DNA from: Paracyclopina nana
Taxonomy: Eukaryota > Arthropoda > Copepoda > Cyclopoida > Cyclopettidae
Direction: 5' to 3'
DNA length: 64,000 nt
Assembly (NCBI GenBank): GCA_019096065.1
Contig: JAGUCH010000002.1
Coordinates: 15,016,501 to 15,080,500, forward strand
Shown piece after piece: positions 11,001 through 21,686 of the stretch (position 1 is its first letter; every line of letters starts with the position of its first letter). The position numbers were made by a program, and so were the translations under genes. The notes below the pieces were generated by a model. It made no database searches. It was not told where the DNA came from and was given only the letters and a program-made list of their open reading frames with translations.

Positions 11001-14000
11001 TCTCCGACCTCAATTACGTGGTGACAAACGCGAGCAGAATTGCCCGGGCCTTATTCGAGATTGGCCTCCGCAGAAACTGGCCTCTTTTAGCGGGCAGAAT
11101 TCTGAAGTTTGCCAAGACCATCGAGCGCCAACTGTGGGACTTTGAAAGCCCGCTAAGGCAACATCCCCAGGTGAAGGCTGAAATTCTGCACAAGTTGGAA
11201 GCTCGCAACTTCACCATCGACAAGTTGCGCGAGTTAGACTCCAAGGAGATTGGTCACTTGATCCACCATGTGCGCGCTGGCCCTGACGTGAAAAAAGCAG
11301 CCTTTGAAGTGCCTCTGGTCGAGATGGAGGCCACCATTCAGCCCATAACGAGAACTGTGCTCCGGGTGAGGCTGGCAATTGTGGCCAACTTCCGCTGGAA
11401 CGACAGGCTTCACGGCAGCTCAGAGCCGTTCTGGGTCTGGGTGGAGGATCCGATCAACAACCACATTTACCACTCGGAGTTCCTCTTGGTGGCCAAGAAG
11501 AATGTGGTGAAAAAGGAGAACCTGGAGTTGGTCTTCACCATTCCCATTTTCGAGCCTTTGCCCACTCAGTACTACGTGCGAGCCATGTCAGACCGCTGGG
11601 TGGGAAGTGAGAGCTATTGCACCATCAGCTTCCAGCACTTGATCCTGCCAGAAAAGCACCCGCCCCATACCAACCTTTTGGATCTGCAGCCCCTGCCCAA
11701 ATCTGCCCTGAACGATCCCTCCTTTCAGAGCCTCTACAAATTCGACTACTTCAATCCAATCCAGAGCCAGATTTTCTTCACCCTCTACAACACGGACAAA
11801 AATGTGCTCCTTGGTGCGCCCACGGGATCAGGAAAGACCATAGCTGCTGAAATTGCCATGTTCAAGGTTTTCAGGGATTATCCCGGCGGAAAAGTTGTCT
11901 ACATTGCCCCATTAAAGGCTCTGGTTCGTGAACGAATGGAGGATTGGAAGGTGAGGCTGCAGGAAAAGCTAGGCAAGAATGTCGTGGAGTTGACTGGTGA
12001 CATCACTCCTGATGTGAGAGCCATTCTGCGAGCCAGTGTGATCGTGACAACCCCTGAAAAGTGGGATGCTGTGTCGAGATCCTGGCAAACGAGGAGCTTC
12101 GTCCAAGCTGTCAGGCTGATTGTCATTGATGAAATCCACTTGCTGGGAGAGGACAGAGGCCCTGTACTTGAAGTCATTGTCTCAAGGACTAATTTCATTT
12201 CCTCGCATACCTCAAATAAGTTGAGGATCATCGGCCTTTCCACCGCATTGGCCAATGCCAAGGATTTGGCTGACTGGCTCGGAATCGAAAACCAAACTGG
12301 GCTTTTTAACTTTAGGTAAGCTCACTATAGTGTTAACTTTGTTTTAAAATCAATCCGGCAGCCATGGCTACATAAGATTTAAAAATAGGGCTCAAGACTT
12401 CCTTTTTTTATAGAAATATTCTTTCTATGAAACCCTCTGTAAAATTGAATGTTGAGGTGAAGCAAGTTGCTTTTACGGGACAACATGTCCTTTTTTCAGG
12501 GGAAAATTACCATAGGTGCAAAAAAGTCCTCGAACCCTTGAGAATATAAGACTGTAATTTTGGCTCGTTTAATTAATTAATTATTCAATGTTTTAGGCCT
12601 TCGGTGCGACCTGTTCCCTTGGAGGTGCACATTTCAGGATATCCTGGAAAGCACTACTGCCCGCGAATGGCCACCATGAACAAGCCCACATTCCAAGCAA
12701 TTCAGCAGCACTCTCCAACCAAACCGACCCTGATTTTTGTCGCCTCCAGAAGGCAGACTAGAGTCACTGCACTGGACCTGATAGCCTTCTTGGCCGGTGA
12801 GGACAACCCCAAAATGTGGCTGCACATGGACGAGTCAGAAATGGAGAGATTGGCCACGACTGTCAAAGACCAAAACTTGAAACTGACGTTGGCCTTTGGC
12901 ATTGGCATGCATCATGCCGGCTTAGTTGATCGCGATCGGAAGGTCGTGGAAGAGCTGTTTGTCAACCAAAAAATTCAGGTTTTGATTGCGACGGCCACTG
13001 TTGCTTGGGGTGTCAATTTTCCTGCTCATCTTGTAGTCATCAAGGGTAAGTCAAACACTGCTCCCATCTAAAATAGTCTAAAAATATTGATCACTCATTA
13101 AAATTGAATCTAGATAACGGTTGTTAAAACTCATCAGCCTATAATTAGGCCGAAAACGGTTCGTACTTGGCTTTGATTTATTTTTACCACGAGCCAAGGC
13201 ACCAGCAGTTACTAAATTATAATCCGTTCCAAATTCACTCTTTCAAATTCACTCTTTCAAAATCACTCTTTTTAACTTTGTTAGCTCCGGTATTTTTTCC
13301 AATTTTTAATTTGGGGACTACATAAAACATAGCAGATTGCTAGATTGAAAATGGGCGCATTCTCAAGCCTTATTTCACTTTTTGAGCTTTGATTTTTTTT
13401 ATATACAGTAATACGATTTCCTCGTGTTATAATTCAGTTTACCGATCCGACTCAGTTCTTTTATGTCACATTTCTTTCTAAGCAATTTGGGGGATATTAA
13501 ATACTTAACGGCCTTGGAATCAAATTTGGATTTTAAGTAATTTAATGCCCCTCATATTCCATGGAACTAATCTAAATTCCAAAGAAGTTAGAAAAAGAGA
13601 GGATCATCCTAGATTCGAACCACAGTAAGTTGGATCAGCATTCCAATGTTCTTACCACTGAGCTATGGAAACATCATGAAAATTGCATGCTATGCACAGG
13701 ACTTTACCATAATTTAAGCCAGATAAAGAAATAAAAAAAAGTTAAGGAATGACTTGGATTTAAACCTCAGTCAGCTACAAAAAGAGCCCAGCGCTCAAAC
13801 CATTGTGCCATAGGAGCATCTCAATAGAAACAGTTTTTAAAAAGTCTATTTGGAATATTTGTTCAATCGTTTCTTTGACGCACTCACTTTGTTCGTGCTT
13901 ATAAAGTTGCACTCGTGTTTTTTCCCTCTTAAAATCCTCGCTCAGCTATTTAATGACCCGACTTTACGTGCCCCAGCTCGAAATAAATAACTATATATAC

Positions 14001-16399
14001 AGTCTGACCGTTCAAAATTGGACGGTACGGGAATCTAAACTTTTTGTCACATATTCAATAAATACAGGACTTTTAAATGATATTGTTGGAAAGATTGAGC
14101 CTTTTTCCATCTTTTTTGTAAAAGTAGAAAAAATCAATTGAAAGAGGAAAAAACCGGGAAAATTCGATTTTCCCAAGGCAACCCATAAAATTGTCACGAA
14201 AAAACTGATGCATCATTTATTTTTTGTTGTCACGCGGAATTCTCAATAATATTTTTCATTTTGTCAGAAAACAAAAAAGATGTCCAGAGGTTCAAGCTTT
14301 CTAACGATACCCATTAAGCCTCAAAATTCATGAATTCATAACACTAACTTTTGATTCCCGCACCGTCCAATTTTGAACGGTCAGACGGTATATACCTCTT
14401 GCATTTGAATAAAGCACTCGGAAGAATTCACCGAACTTCAAATCGACTTGTCCAGGCTGCATTAAACGCATTTTATGATTTTTAGATAAAATTATTTAAT
14501 TTTGGATGATTTCATGTATAATTAATGGACTCCTGCTTCAGTTCCTATATTAATAAAACAACTTAATTTTGAATTTTTATTTTATGAAGCGTTTGAATAT
14601 AAAAATATTTATGTGATTTGTAGAACCTCCTAACCTAGAGCTTTCCAACGGTTTAGTCATTTTTTAAGTTTAAAAAAAGAAGGTTCAAAGTGGTTTACGA
14701 GAAGTGGTTGAGGTACTCGAATTAATCTAGGCTAGGTTGGTTACCACAATCATGTGCATTTGCAACGGATATGCTTAATTACTGTTAATGCTTTATTAAA
14801 GGCACTGAGTATTATGATGGAAAGCTGAAACGCTACGTGGACATGCCAATCACTGATGTCCTCCAAATGATGGGAAGAGCTGGCCGACCTCAATACGATG
14901 ACCATGGAGTTGCGTGTGTCCTGGTCCACGACGTGAAGAAGCATTTCTACAAAAAATTCCTCTACGAGCCCTTCCCCGTCGAGTCCAGCTTGTTGGGTGT
15001 CCTGCCCGATCACTTGAATGCGGAAATTGTGGCAGGGACGATCAGCACCAAACAAGAGGCTCTGGACTACATGACATGGACCTACTTTTTCCGGAGGCTC
15101 CTCCAGAATCCGTCCTACTACGGCCTCGACGGAGTTGATGAGCACAACATCAATGTCTACCTCACTGGCATTGTGCAGGAGGCTCTGAACAAGCTCCATG
15201 CTTCCTCTTGCATTGATTATGGCGATGATGACCTCGGCCTGTTTTCCACAACTTTGGGCAAAATTGCATCCTACTACTACCTCTCGCATTGCACAGTGCA
15301 GCATTTCAAAGAGAACTTGAGTGCCAGGATGAGCCTGGAGGAAATCCTCCAAGTGCTTTGCGATGCCAGTGAATTTGACCAGCTGCCTGTGCGTCACAAT
15401 GAGGACTTGATGAATGCAGATTTGGCCAAAAGTTGCCCCATCGACACATCCAATCGAAGCATGGAGAGCTCCAACACGAAGACCCTTTTGCTGCTGCAAG
15501 CCCACTTTTCGAGGCTGCAAATGCCATGCTCGGATTACTACACTGATTTGAAGTCGGTGCTCGACCAGACCATACGTATCTTGCAGGCGATGATTGATGT
15601 GTGTGCAGAAAATGGCTGGTTGGCAACAACGCTGCAGATTCAAAACATCATGCAAATGGTGATCCAAGGCAGGTGGATCAAGGAGCATCCAATCATGACC
15701 TTACCGCACTTTGAGCAGCACATGCTGTATTTGCTGAGGAACACCCATTTGGATTCCATTCCAGAGCTGTGGCAGCTTTGCCAAGGTGGGAAGTCGGAGC
15801 CGCTTGCTCGCATCTTGAGGCAAGAAATGGAGGAAGGCTGGATCGATGACTTCATCGAGGCACTTCACAAGCTGCCCCAGTTGAAGGTGGACATTTTCTT
15901 GAGCCTTGATGGCAAAGCCAAGTTTCCCATAGAAAAGACTCGAGGTGAGTTTGGATTATTTTTAAAGTTAGAAATCAATCCATATTTTGTCAAAATAGAG
16001 CTTCACAATGCCAAGTGGATTGACGTAGGCGTGGATATGGAGTGTACCTTAATCGTCGACCTTCTCCGGGTGAATCGGCTTGGCCGGAATGATAAGGCCT
16101 ATGCCCCAAGGTAGATTAATACTAACACGCTTATAGCTAGCTTATAATGCCACCCATCTCTTCGTAGGTTTGCCAAGCCCCAAGACGAGGCCTGGTTCTT
16201 GGTTCTGGGCAACGTTGATGACAACATGGATATGTTGGCTCTCAAGAGGGTGAGCACAGTACGCGGCTCTACCTCACAGCAGATCACTTTCTGGACACCT
16301 GACCGGCCCGGACGGGCAATTTTGACTCTGTACGTCATGTCAGACTCGTATTTGGGCCTAGACCAACAATATGACATTCACTTGAATTGTTGCGAATAA
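8001..16399 (+). CDS. ASCC3: ASCC3, dual-cassette Ski2-like helicase of the ASCC complex
   Basis: Seven exons: 8001-8326, 8384-8741, 8801-12315, 12597-13045, 14802-15944, 15999-16110 and 16168-16399. They give 2044 residues; human ASCC3 is about 2200. Two helicase cassettes are visible. Cassette 1 has Walker A APTGAGKT (about residue 385), DEVH (about 496) and GRAGRP. Cassette 2 has APTGSGKT (about 1233), DEIH (about 1337) and [10 protein letters not shown]. Each is followed by a winged-helix and Sec63-like region. Both cassettes keep their ATP-binding motifs. ASCC3 is the 3'-5' helicase of the activating signal cointegrator complex, used in alkylation damage repair with ALKBH3 and in splitting collided ribosomes. 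Intron 4 is long (1.76 kb) and full of repeats. The gene converges on TBCC with 48 bp between stops. Confidence 0.95.
13601..13675 (-). pseudogene. tRNA-like relic in an ASCC3 intron
   Basis: The minus strand reads TTTCCATAGCTCAGTGGTAA... and ends in GGTTCGAATC, good matches to the internal A and B boxes of a tRNA gene. The anticodon arm is intact: TTGGA / loop ATGCTGA / TCCAA, with anticodon GCT. The acceptor stem and T stem do not pair well, so it is a decayed tRNA or the head of a SINE rather than a working gene. Confidence 0.55.
13745..13821 (-). pseudogene. Second tRNA-like relic
   Basis: About 70 bp from the first relic and on the same strand. The minus strand has TATGGCACAATGGTTTGAGC, resembling an A box, and AGGTTTAAATCC, a degenerate B box. 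The arms pair poorly. Two relics close together suggest SINE-type debris. Confidence 0.4.
14000..14388. mobile_element. Tc1/mariner-type MITE in ASCC3 intron 4
   Basis: A 389-bp element with terminal inverted repeats of about 40 bp. The left end starts CAGTCTGACCGTTCAAAATT; the right end, inverted, starts CCGTCTGACCGTTCAAAATT, with only three or four mismatches in the first 40 positions. TA dinucleotides flank it at 13998-13999 and 14389-14390, the Tc1/mariner target signature. No transposase frame is present, so it is non-autonomous. Confidence 0.85.
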
Positions 16400-16447
16400 G
16401 AAAACTTGTTATGGTTGATCATCATCGCAGCAGACTCTTTATTAGTG

Positions 16448-17537
16448 CTACAAAGCTTTGGCCACTCGGTTCTCTTCAGGAAGGATTCTCCAATTGGGCG
16501 AAGCCTTGTCAGATGCCAGCCAGTTGAAATCATCCAATTGGTTCCAATTGTTGACCTCAAGGCTGAGTCCAAGCTTGGCAAATTGGCCATTGAGGCCTTC
16601 GTAGCTCAGATTATAAGGGGCAACCTAGGGAGGATACCAAAAAATAAGAATCCATAAAATGGAACCGCTGGTTTCGCTACCTGGATATCTTTGCAGTCCT
16701 CAATGATTCCCTTAGAAGTGACATGCAAGTAAATCTTGGTGTCGACGGAATTGTGGGCTCGCAGTTGCTGACAAGCCAAGCTGAATTCGCAATGATTGCA
16801 ATCATCCATGTACACAGAGGTCTGCACGGGTCCAGCGATTAAAATGCAATTGAGTAAGTGATTCATGTGAAGAGTGACCGGATTACACTTGATGACAATA
16901 GTGCAGTTCTCCAGTTGGGTGAGCAGCACGTCTTGTCCGTTGATTTCATCCTCGTTGAGTACAATTGTCTCGTTCTTCTTGTCACTCAAGTTGAATCCAG
17001 TTTCCAAGTGATGTTTACCAGATGGCTTCGAAACTGGCTTTGCTTGCTGCTCTTGCTTTTGAAATGCTTTCTTCTTGTCACCCTTGAAGCCGAACTTCTT
17101 CTTGGGCTTCAAGTGATCCTGGAGGTCTACAAAGTTGCTGCGAATGTCGTTGACAGACTCTTGCACCTTTTTGATGTCATAAGCAGTCAAGGTGACGGAT
17201 TGTTCGGTGAAAAAGGCATCCAGCTTTTGCATATCTTCAGACAGCTCAGTGAGAATTTCATTGGCATTGGGCGGAGGAGGGACAAGTTTATGCGCGTTCA
17301 TTTTGTCGTTCAATACTAAAATAGCTTCGTTGAGTTTCTCTAATGCGGCGGTGGACTCATCATCAGCCAATCTGGCTTCTTTACTTTTTTCCTACAAGAA
17401 ATAATTGTAAAATGAATAAAAAAGTAAACAACGAATTATAGTAGCGTTACCTTAGCTGCAAGATGATCTTCATGTCGTTTATTAAGTTTACGGAGGATGG
17501 CCTCTTTTTTGGCCTCGTCGTGATCGATGTCGCCCAT
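16448..17537 (-). CDS. TBCC: Tubulin-specific chaperone C
   Basis: Three exons (17451-17537, 16681-17391, 16448-16624) give 324 residues; human TBCC is 346. The N-terminus is a charged helical bundle (about 1-110) followed by a basic linker with LKPKKKFGFKGDKKK. The C-terminal TBCC beta-helix domain includes VLLTQLENCTIVIKCNPVTL, VYMDDCNHCEFSLACQQLR and VTSKGIIEDC. It ends with the family-typical NNWNQLDDFNWLASDKASPNWRILPEE split over the last exon. TBCC is the GTPase activator in the last step of alpha/beta-tubulin dimer assembly. Its ATG at 17537 is one base after the SPTSSA stop on the same strand, with no acceptor between them and no other in-frame ATG until well into the helical region, so it is probably translated from a shared mRNA. 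Confidence 0.93.
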
Positions 17538-17538
17538 T

Positions 17539-17822
17539 TTAGATACCCAGGTAGTGAACCAAAGCTGATGTATATGAGGGCAGAAAATAGAACGACGAAA
17601 AGAACATAACAGCTGTCAACCCCACCAATGTTCCTGAGCAAAATAAATCGCAAGCATGAAAGGCGAGAATGCAGAAAATCGATATGACTCACCTTTAACG
17701 ATTCTTCTTTCCCAAGGTTCAAGCAGGTAGCAAGCCGTCACGTAATCGAATTCGCGATGCCAACTATCCAAAGTGTTCAAAATGCCGGACTTTTTCTGGT
17801 GTTCGATGGGAGTTTTTCTCAT
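17539..17822 (-). CDS. SPTSSA: Serine palmitoyltransferase small subunit A
   Basis: Two exons, 17693-17822 and 17539-17633, joined by a 59-bp GT-AG intron, give 74 residues (human about 71). The hallmark is WHREFDYVTACYLLEPWERR, matching the family pattern YQYLLVTALYMLEPWERT. A hydrophobic segment (LVGLTAVMFFSSFYFLP) and the HYLGI end follow. The protein is an ER membrane activator of the SPTLC1/2 heterodimer, the first enzyme of sphingolipid synthesis, and it tunes acyl-CoA choice. It is the upstream member of the SPTSSA-TBCC pair: its TAA is separated from the TBCC ATG by a single A. Confidence 0.93.
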
Positions 17823-18307
17823 TTTGATGCCTAATGCGAACGCGAACGTTGTCCTCCACCAACTAACATCACACGAGTTGAGAAGTTACGTTACAGGTTT
17901 TCTTGATATTTCTCGGGAAAACTTTGTTTACAGCTCAACTGGGCGTTAAAAGTAAAATATAAAAGCCATGTTTTTGATGTGCCACTGAGAAGACTGGTTT
18001 AGCACACAGACGGTGGAAGATTCACAATTTTTTGGGCACGGACTCGAAGTTTTCCGCTTGATTGAGACGAACTTAATCTGAGTTTGTGAAACTAGATGGT
18101 TAGAATAGCGTTATTACAAATTCCGGCTTTTTTTAAATTGGGCAGAATCTATTTTCTGAAAGAGCTCAAACCAGAAATGCGGCACGAGCTTCCAGCCGAG
18201 CCTTAGGCCCTTAGCTACAATACATCACACGCTAACCTTGTTTAGGCTTGTTAGTTGAGCTTCTTATCAAATCTCATCATTCGGATGTTTTCTTGAAGTT
18301 CTAAAAA
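17823..18307. promoter_or_regulatory. Divergent promoter spacer
   Basis: About 485 bp between SPTSSA-TBCC (minus) and the small gene at 18308 (plus). It should carry both promoters. I see no TATA box, repeat or RNA gene that stands out. Confidence 0.4.
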
Positions 18308-18866
18308 ATGGAGGAAGAATTTGAGTTTCCCTCTTTACACACTGTTGGAACAGAAACTAAGTAAGATCACTACATTCCATAATCACATTGAGTTAATTTA
18401 GAATTAAATTCATCTAGTGAAACAAAATTGGGACACTTAGAACCTTCGATGTTTTCTCTTTTAAAAAAAAGCTCTTGCATCTAAATTGCCATTTTGGATG
18501 GAACTGTTTAAAGCATGTATTCTACTTTATTTATTTTATTTATTTTAGAATGAGCTTCGAGTATTTGAAAAAAAACTTGACCAGCCAAGAATTAGAGGAT
18601 TGTGGCCACGTGCAAATGAATGAATTGGGCTTTGTACACCGCTCCAGGCTCCCACGGTAAGTAAACACTTTTTCATTAGTGATTCAAATTAATATTTTGA
18701 CAAGTATAGAAAGGGTCAACTCAGAGTTATTGAAAAAGTTCTTGAGGACAGGGGCAAAAGTGCTGCGATTCGTTTCTGCCATATCTTTTTTGGTCCCGAT
18801 TTTCTGGTCCAGGCTAAACCAGAGAAGAAGCAATCATCGTCTTCTTTCCGCTGCACCATACAATAA
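18308..18866 (+). CDS. Unrecognised small protein (105 residues)
   Basis: Three exons, 18308-18360, 18549-18656 and 18710-18866, all with GT-AG borders and a continuous frame. The protein starts MEEEFEFPSLHTVG, contains LKKNLTSQELEDCG and VHRSRLPRKGQLRVIEKVLE, and ends in a Ser-rich, Cys-containing tail. No membrane segment or signal peptide is visible. I do not recognise the family. An AATAAA lies at 18922, only about 40 bp before the ADCK1 ATG. The tight packing, with 97 bp from this stop to the ADCK1 start on the same strand, suggests shared control. Confidence 0.65.
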
Positions 18867-18963
18867 TTCATGGTGTCTCCATTTTACACTTTTGTTTACT
18901 ATTTCACCTGTCATGTTGAAAAAATAAAAGTAACAGTAAAATCTCGCGAACTTGAGTGGCGCC

Positions 18964-20771
18964 ATGAAAGCTGGGAAAGTGTTGTTGTTGTCGTTGATGG
19001 GAGGCTCCGGGGCGTACGTGGGGCAAAAAGTGTATCATGACGGGCGCCTGGACTTGAATAATTTCGGCGCTGCTCGTTTCGGCAGAGCTGCCATGACAGT
19101 TGGGTTAATCGGAGTTGATTACAAAAGGTCACTGTTCTCAAAAAAGGCCCCTGCCTCAGGCACGCCTGAATATGAGGAGTCTAAGACCAAAGTTCACAAG
19201 AGGTCTGCTGAGAGGCTGCTACACCTGTGTAAGCAAAATGGCGGCTGCTTTGTTAAAGTTGGCCAGCACATTGGTGCACTTGACTACCTCTTGCCTGAGG
19301 AGTATGTAAGCACCATGAAGGTGCTGCACTCCAATGCGCCCAAAATGGACCTCCACGATATATTTTCCGTAATACAGGAAGATCTGGGGCAAAACCCTCA
19401 TGAACTCTTTCAAGAGTTTGACGAAGAGCCTCTCGGTACTGCAAGCTTAGCTCAGGTGAACAGAGCAATGGTGAATTATGTTTATGCCAAAGCAATTCGA
19501 TTTCCTCTTTAGGTACATAAGGCAACTTTAAAAGAAACGGGTGAAGTCGTTGCTGTGAAAGTGCAACATCGGTACGTCAAACAGCACTCGTTTGTGGACA
19601 TCCACACCATGGACTTCCTAGTTCGTGTGGTCCACTACGTTTTCCCTCAGTTCGAATTTATGTGGTTGGCTGACGAGATGAGGAAAAATCTCCCGCTCGA
19701 ATTGGACTTTTTGCAGGAAGGCAAAAATGCAGAGAAAGTGTCCAACATGTTGTGCGATTTTAAGTGGTTGCGAGTTCCTAAAATTCATTGGCCCATGAGC
19801 ACTGACCGTGTTCTCGTCATGGAGTTTTGCGAAGGTGGCCATATCAATGACATCAATTACTTGAAAGATCATAAAATTGACTTGGCTGATGTGTCCAATA
19901 AAATCAGCCAAATGTACGCAGACATGATTTTTCAACATGGCTACGTGCATTGCGATCCTCACCCGGGAAATGTTTTGGTCCATAAAACTGATTCAGGCGT
20001 CAATGAAGTCATTCTGCTTGACCATGGCTTATACACTGTAAGAAGGATGGTTCATTTACGACAATTTATGTGCTCCTAAAAAAGCCTATATTTCCTTTCA
20101 GCAACTTACCAATGACTTTCGACTGAATTATGCTCAATTCTGGCTTAGTATTTTGAGGGCCGACCTAGATGGAATCAAGGCAAATGCGGATGTTCTTGGT
20201 GTGGGCCAATTGTACGGTCTTTTTGCTTGCATGGTGACCGGACGAAGCTGGAACTCGATTCAGAAAGGGATTGACAAAGCCGAGAAAAACTCTGCAGAGG
20301 TAATTGCTTTACTACATTCTCTGCAAAACACGCACATTTACCAATTCAAATATTTACAGAGCCAAGAAATCAAGGAGAACGCTGCTCGATATTTGAAAGA
20401 AATCACCGACGTACTTGCCTACGTGAACCGTCAAATGATTCTGATATTCAAGACAAATGACTTGCTTAGGAATATTGAATATTCTCTTGATACACATAAC
20501 AGGTACATGCATATCTTAATTGATTTAGCTCAATTTTGACACAACTGACTAATTTCCTTTTTTATATAGCATGTCTTCATTCGTTCAGATGACCAGGTCA
20601 TGCATGAAAGTGCTCAGGTCGGATGAATCGCGACATTGCAAAACAAAATGGTGCTCATTCAAGTCTTCCCTGGGTTCTCGCTGGGACCAAATGACAATAT
20701 CGTTTTACCAATTTTTCCTTTGGCTGTGGTGGTCTAAACTGGGAAAAGCTACTCGCAGCATGTTGGGCTGA
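18964..20771 (+). CDS. ADCK1: ADCK1, aarF-domain (UbiB-like) kinase, ended by an LTR insertion
   Basis: Five exons: 18964-19455, 19513-20037, 20102-20299, 20360-20502 and 20570-20771. They give 519 residues (human about 530). An N-terminal hydrophobic segment (LLLSLMGGSGAYVGQ) fits mitochondrial targeting. The UbiB signature KVGQ is at about residue 96, AVKVQ supplies the ATP lysine, HCDPHPGN is at about 309 and the DFG equivalent DHG at about 333. ADCK1 is a mitochondrial UbiB-family protein linked to cristae and lipid handling. The final exon now stops at TGA 20769-20771, the first three bases of an LTR. Sequence after the right-hand target duplication (from 43855) continues TAT TGT TGA, so the ancestral end was two residues longer (Tyr-Cys). 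The protein is nearly unchanged, but the 3' UTR and polyadenylation site are displaced by 23 kb. Confidence 0.93.
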
Positions 20772-21686
20772 TGGGCAATAAGTACATCATGTCTCTGGTG
20801 CACGTTACGACCAGAATAGGACTTGATTGGACCCCTCCAGTGGAACCTGTGGAAACCGTGGAACCCGTGGAGCCACCAGAAGTCCGGAAGGTTGCCCATT
20901 CACCGCTACATCACTACCTCAAAATCACAAAACCTCCTTACTCAAAACCACTCCAAACACCCTTTTTCATTTCCTCCAACTCTCTTATTATTGCTGCTGC
21001 TGCTGCTGCTACCTATGCGATTCACCTGACCTTGAGTGGAGAAGTCGCTAGCCATTGTGTGGAGGAGTTGCTAGCTGCTTCATAGAAGAGGACCTGCAGC
21101 TGCATAAGAACGGAGAGAAGCAGATGGAAGCTGATGGAACTTTCTGCGATGCATCGAGTGGAGAAGAAGGAGAAGACTCGGGGAGTTCGACGGGGGACTT
21201 CAGAGAAACAAGACATGGACCAAGTGCACATGGCCCATTGAGTGAGCTCTGCCCTGCTATTGTCCCACCAAAGTTCTCCAAAGTGTGCTGAGGCATGAAG
21301 AAGATGGCCACAAGAATATTTACTGCAGTACTTATTTCTTTGTATTTGCTGCCATTAATTTGTGTGGTGTTAAAAGCCGAGTGAATAAGACAACCTTGTT
21401 GGATTTTGTTCGACCATAACTTGTATAGAGGTTTCCTGGGCAGTTATGCATCCTAACCTGATGCTGTTAAGGCCGCTGAGGACTTGGATAGGAGGCCCAA
21501 TCACAGGTCTACAGCACTGAAGCTTGCCATGTGATGTATCTCGCCAGAGTTGGAGCACCGAGGCTGCGGCTTTGGGTCCAAGGCGGGTAGACATCCGGCC
21601 AGCACCCGGAGGCTGCGAACGGTACCGCGACCATGAAGCCGATGCTAACCATCCTAGGCTTCAGAGGGTGTGACCGTCGCACACCA
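20769..21686 (+). repeat. 5' LTR
   Basis: 918 bp, TG...CA, matching 42933-43850 over its full length with no difference that I found. It includes a (GCT)n run (about 20993-21012). Short open frames inside are not supported as genes. It presumably now supplies the ADCK1 polyadenylation signal. Confidence 0.95.

Noticed and set aside
16858-17319. Plus-strand frame of 153 codons over TBCC
   Set aside because: Antisense shadow of the conserved TBCC exon.
20771-21085. Open frame of about 100 codons inside each LTR
   Set aside because: Low-complexity Pro/Glu/Val and an alanine run from the trinucleotide repeat; present in both LTRs, with no family match.
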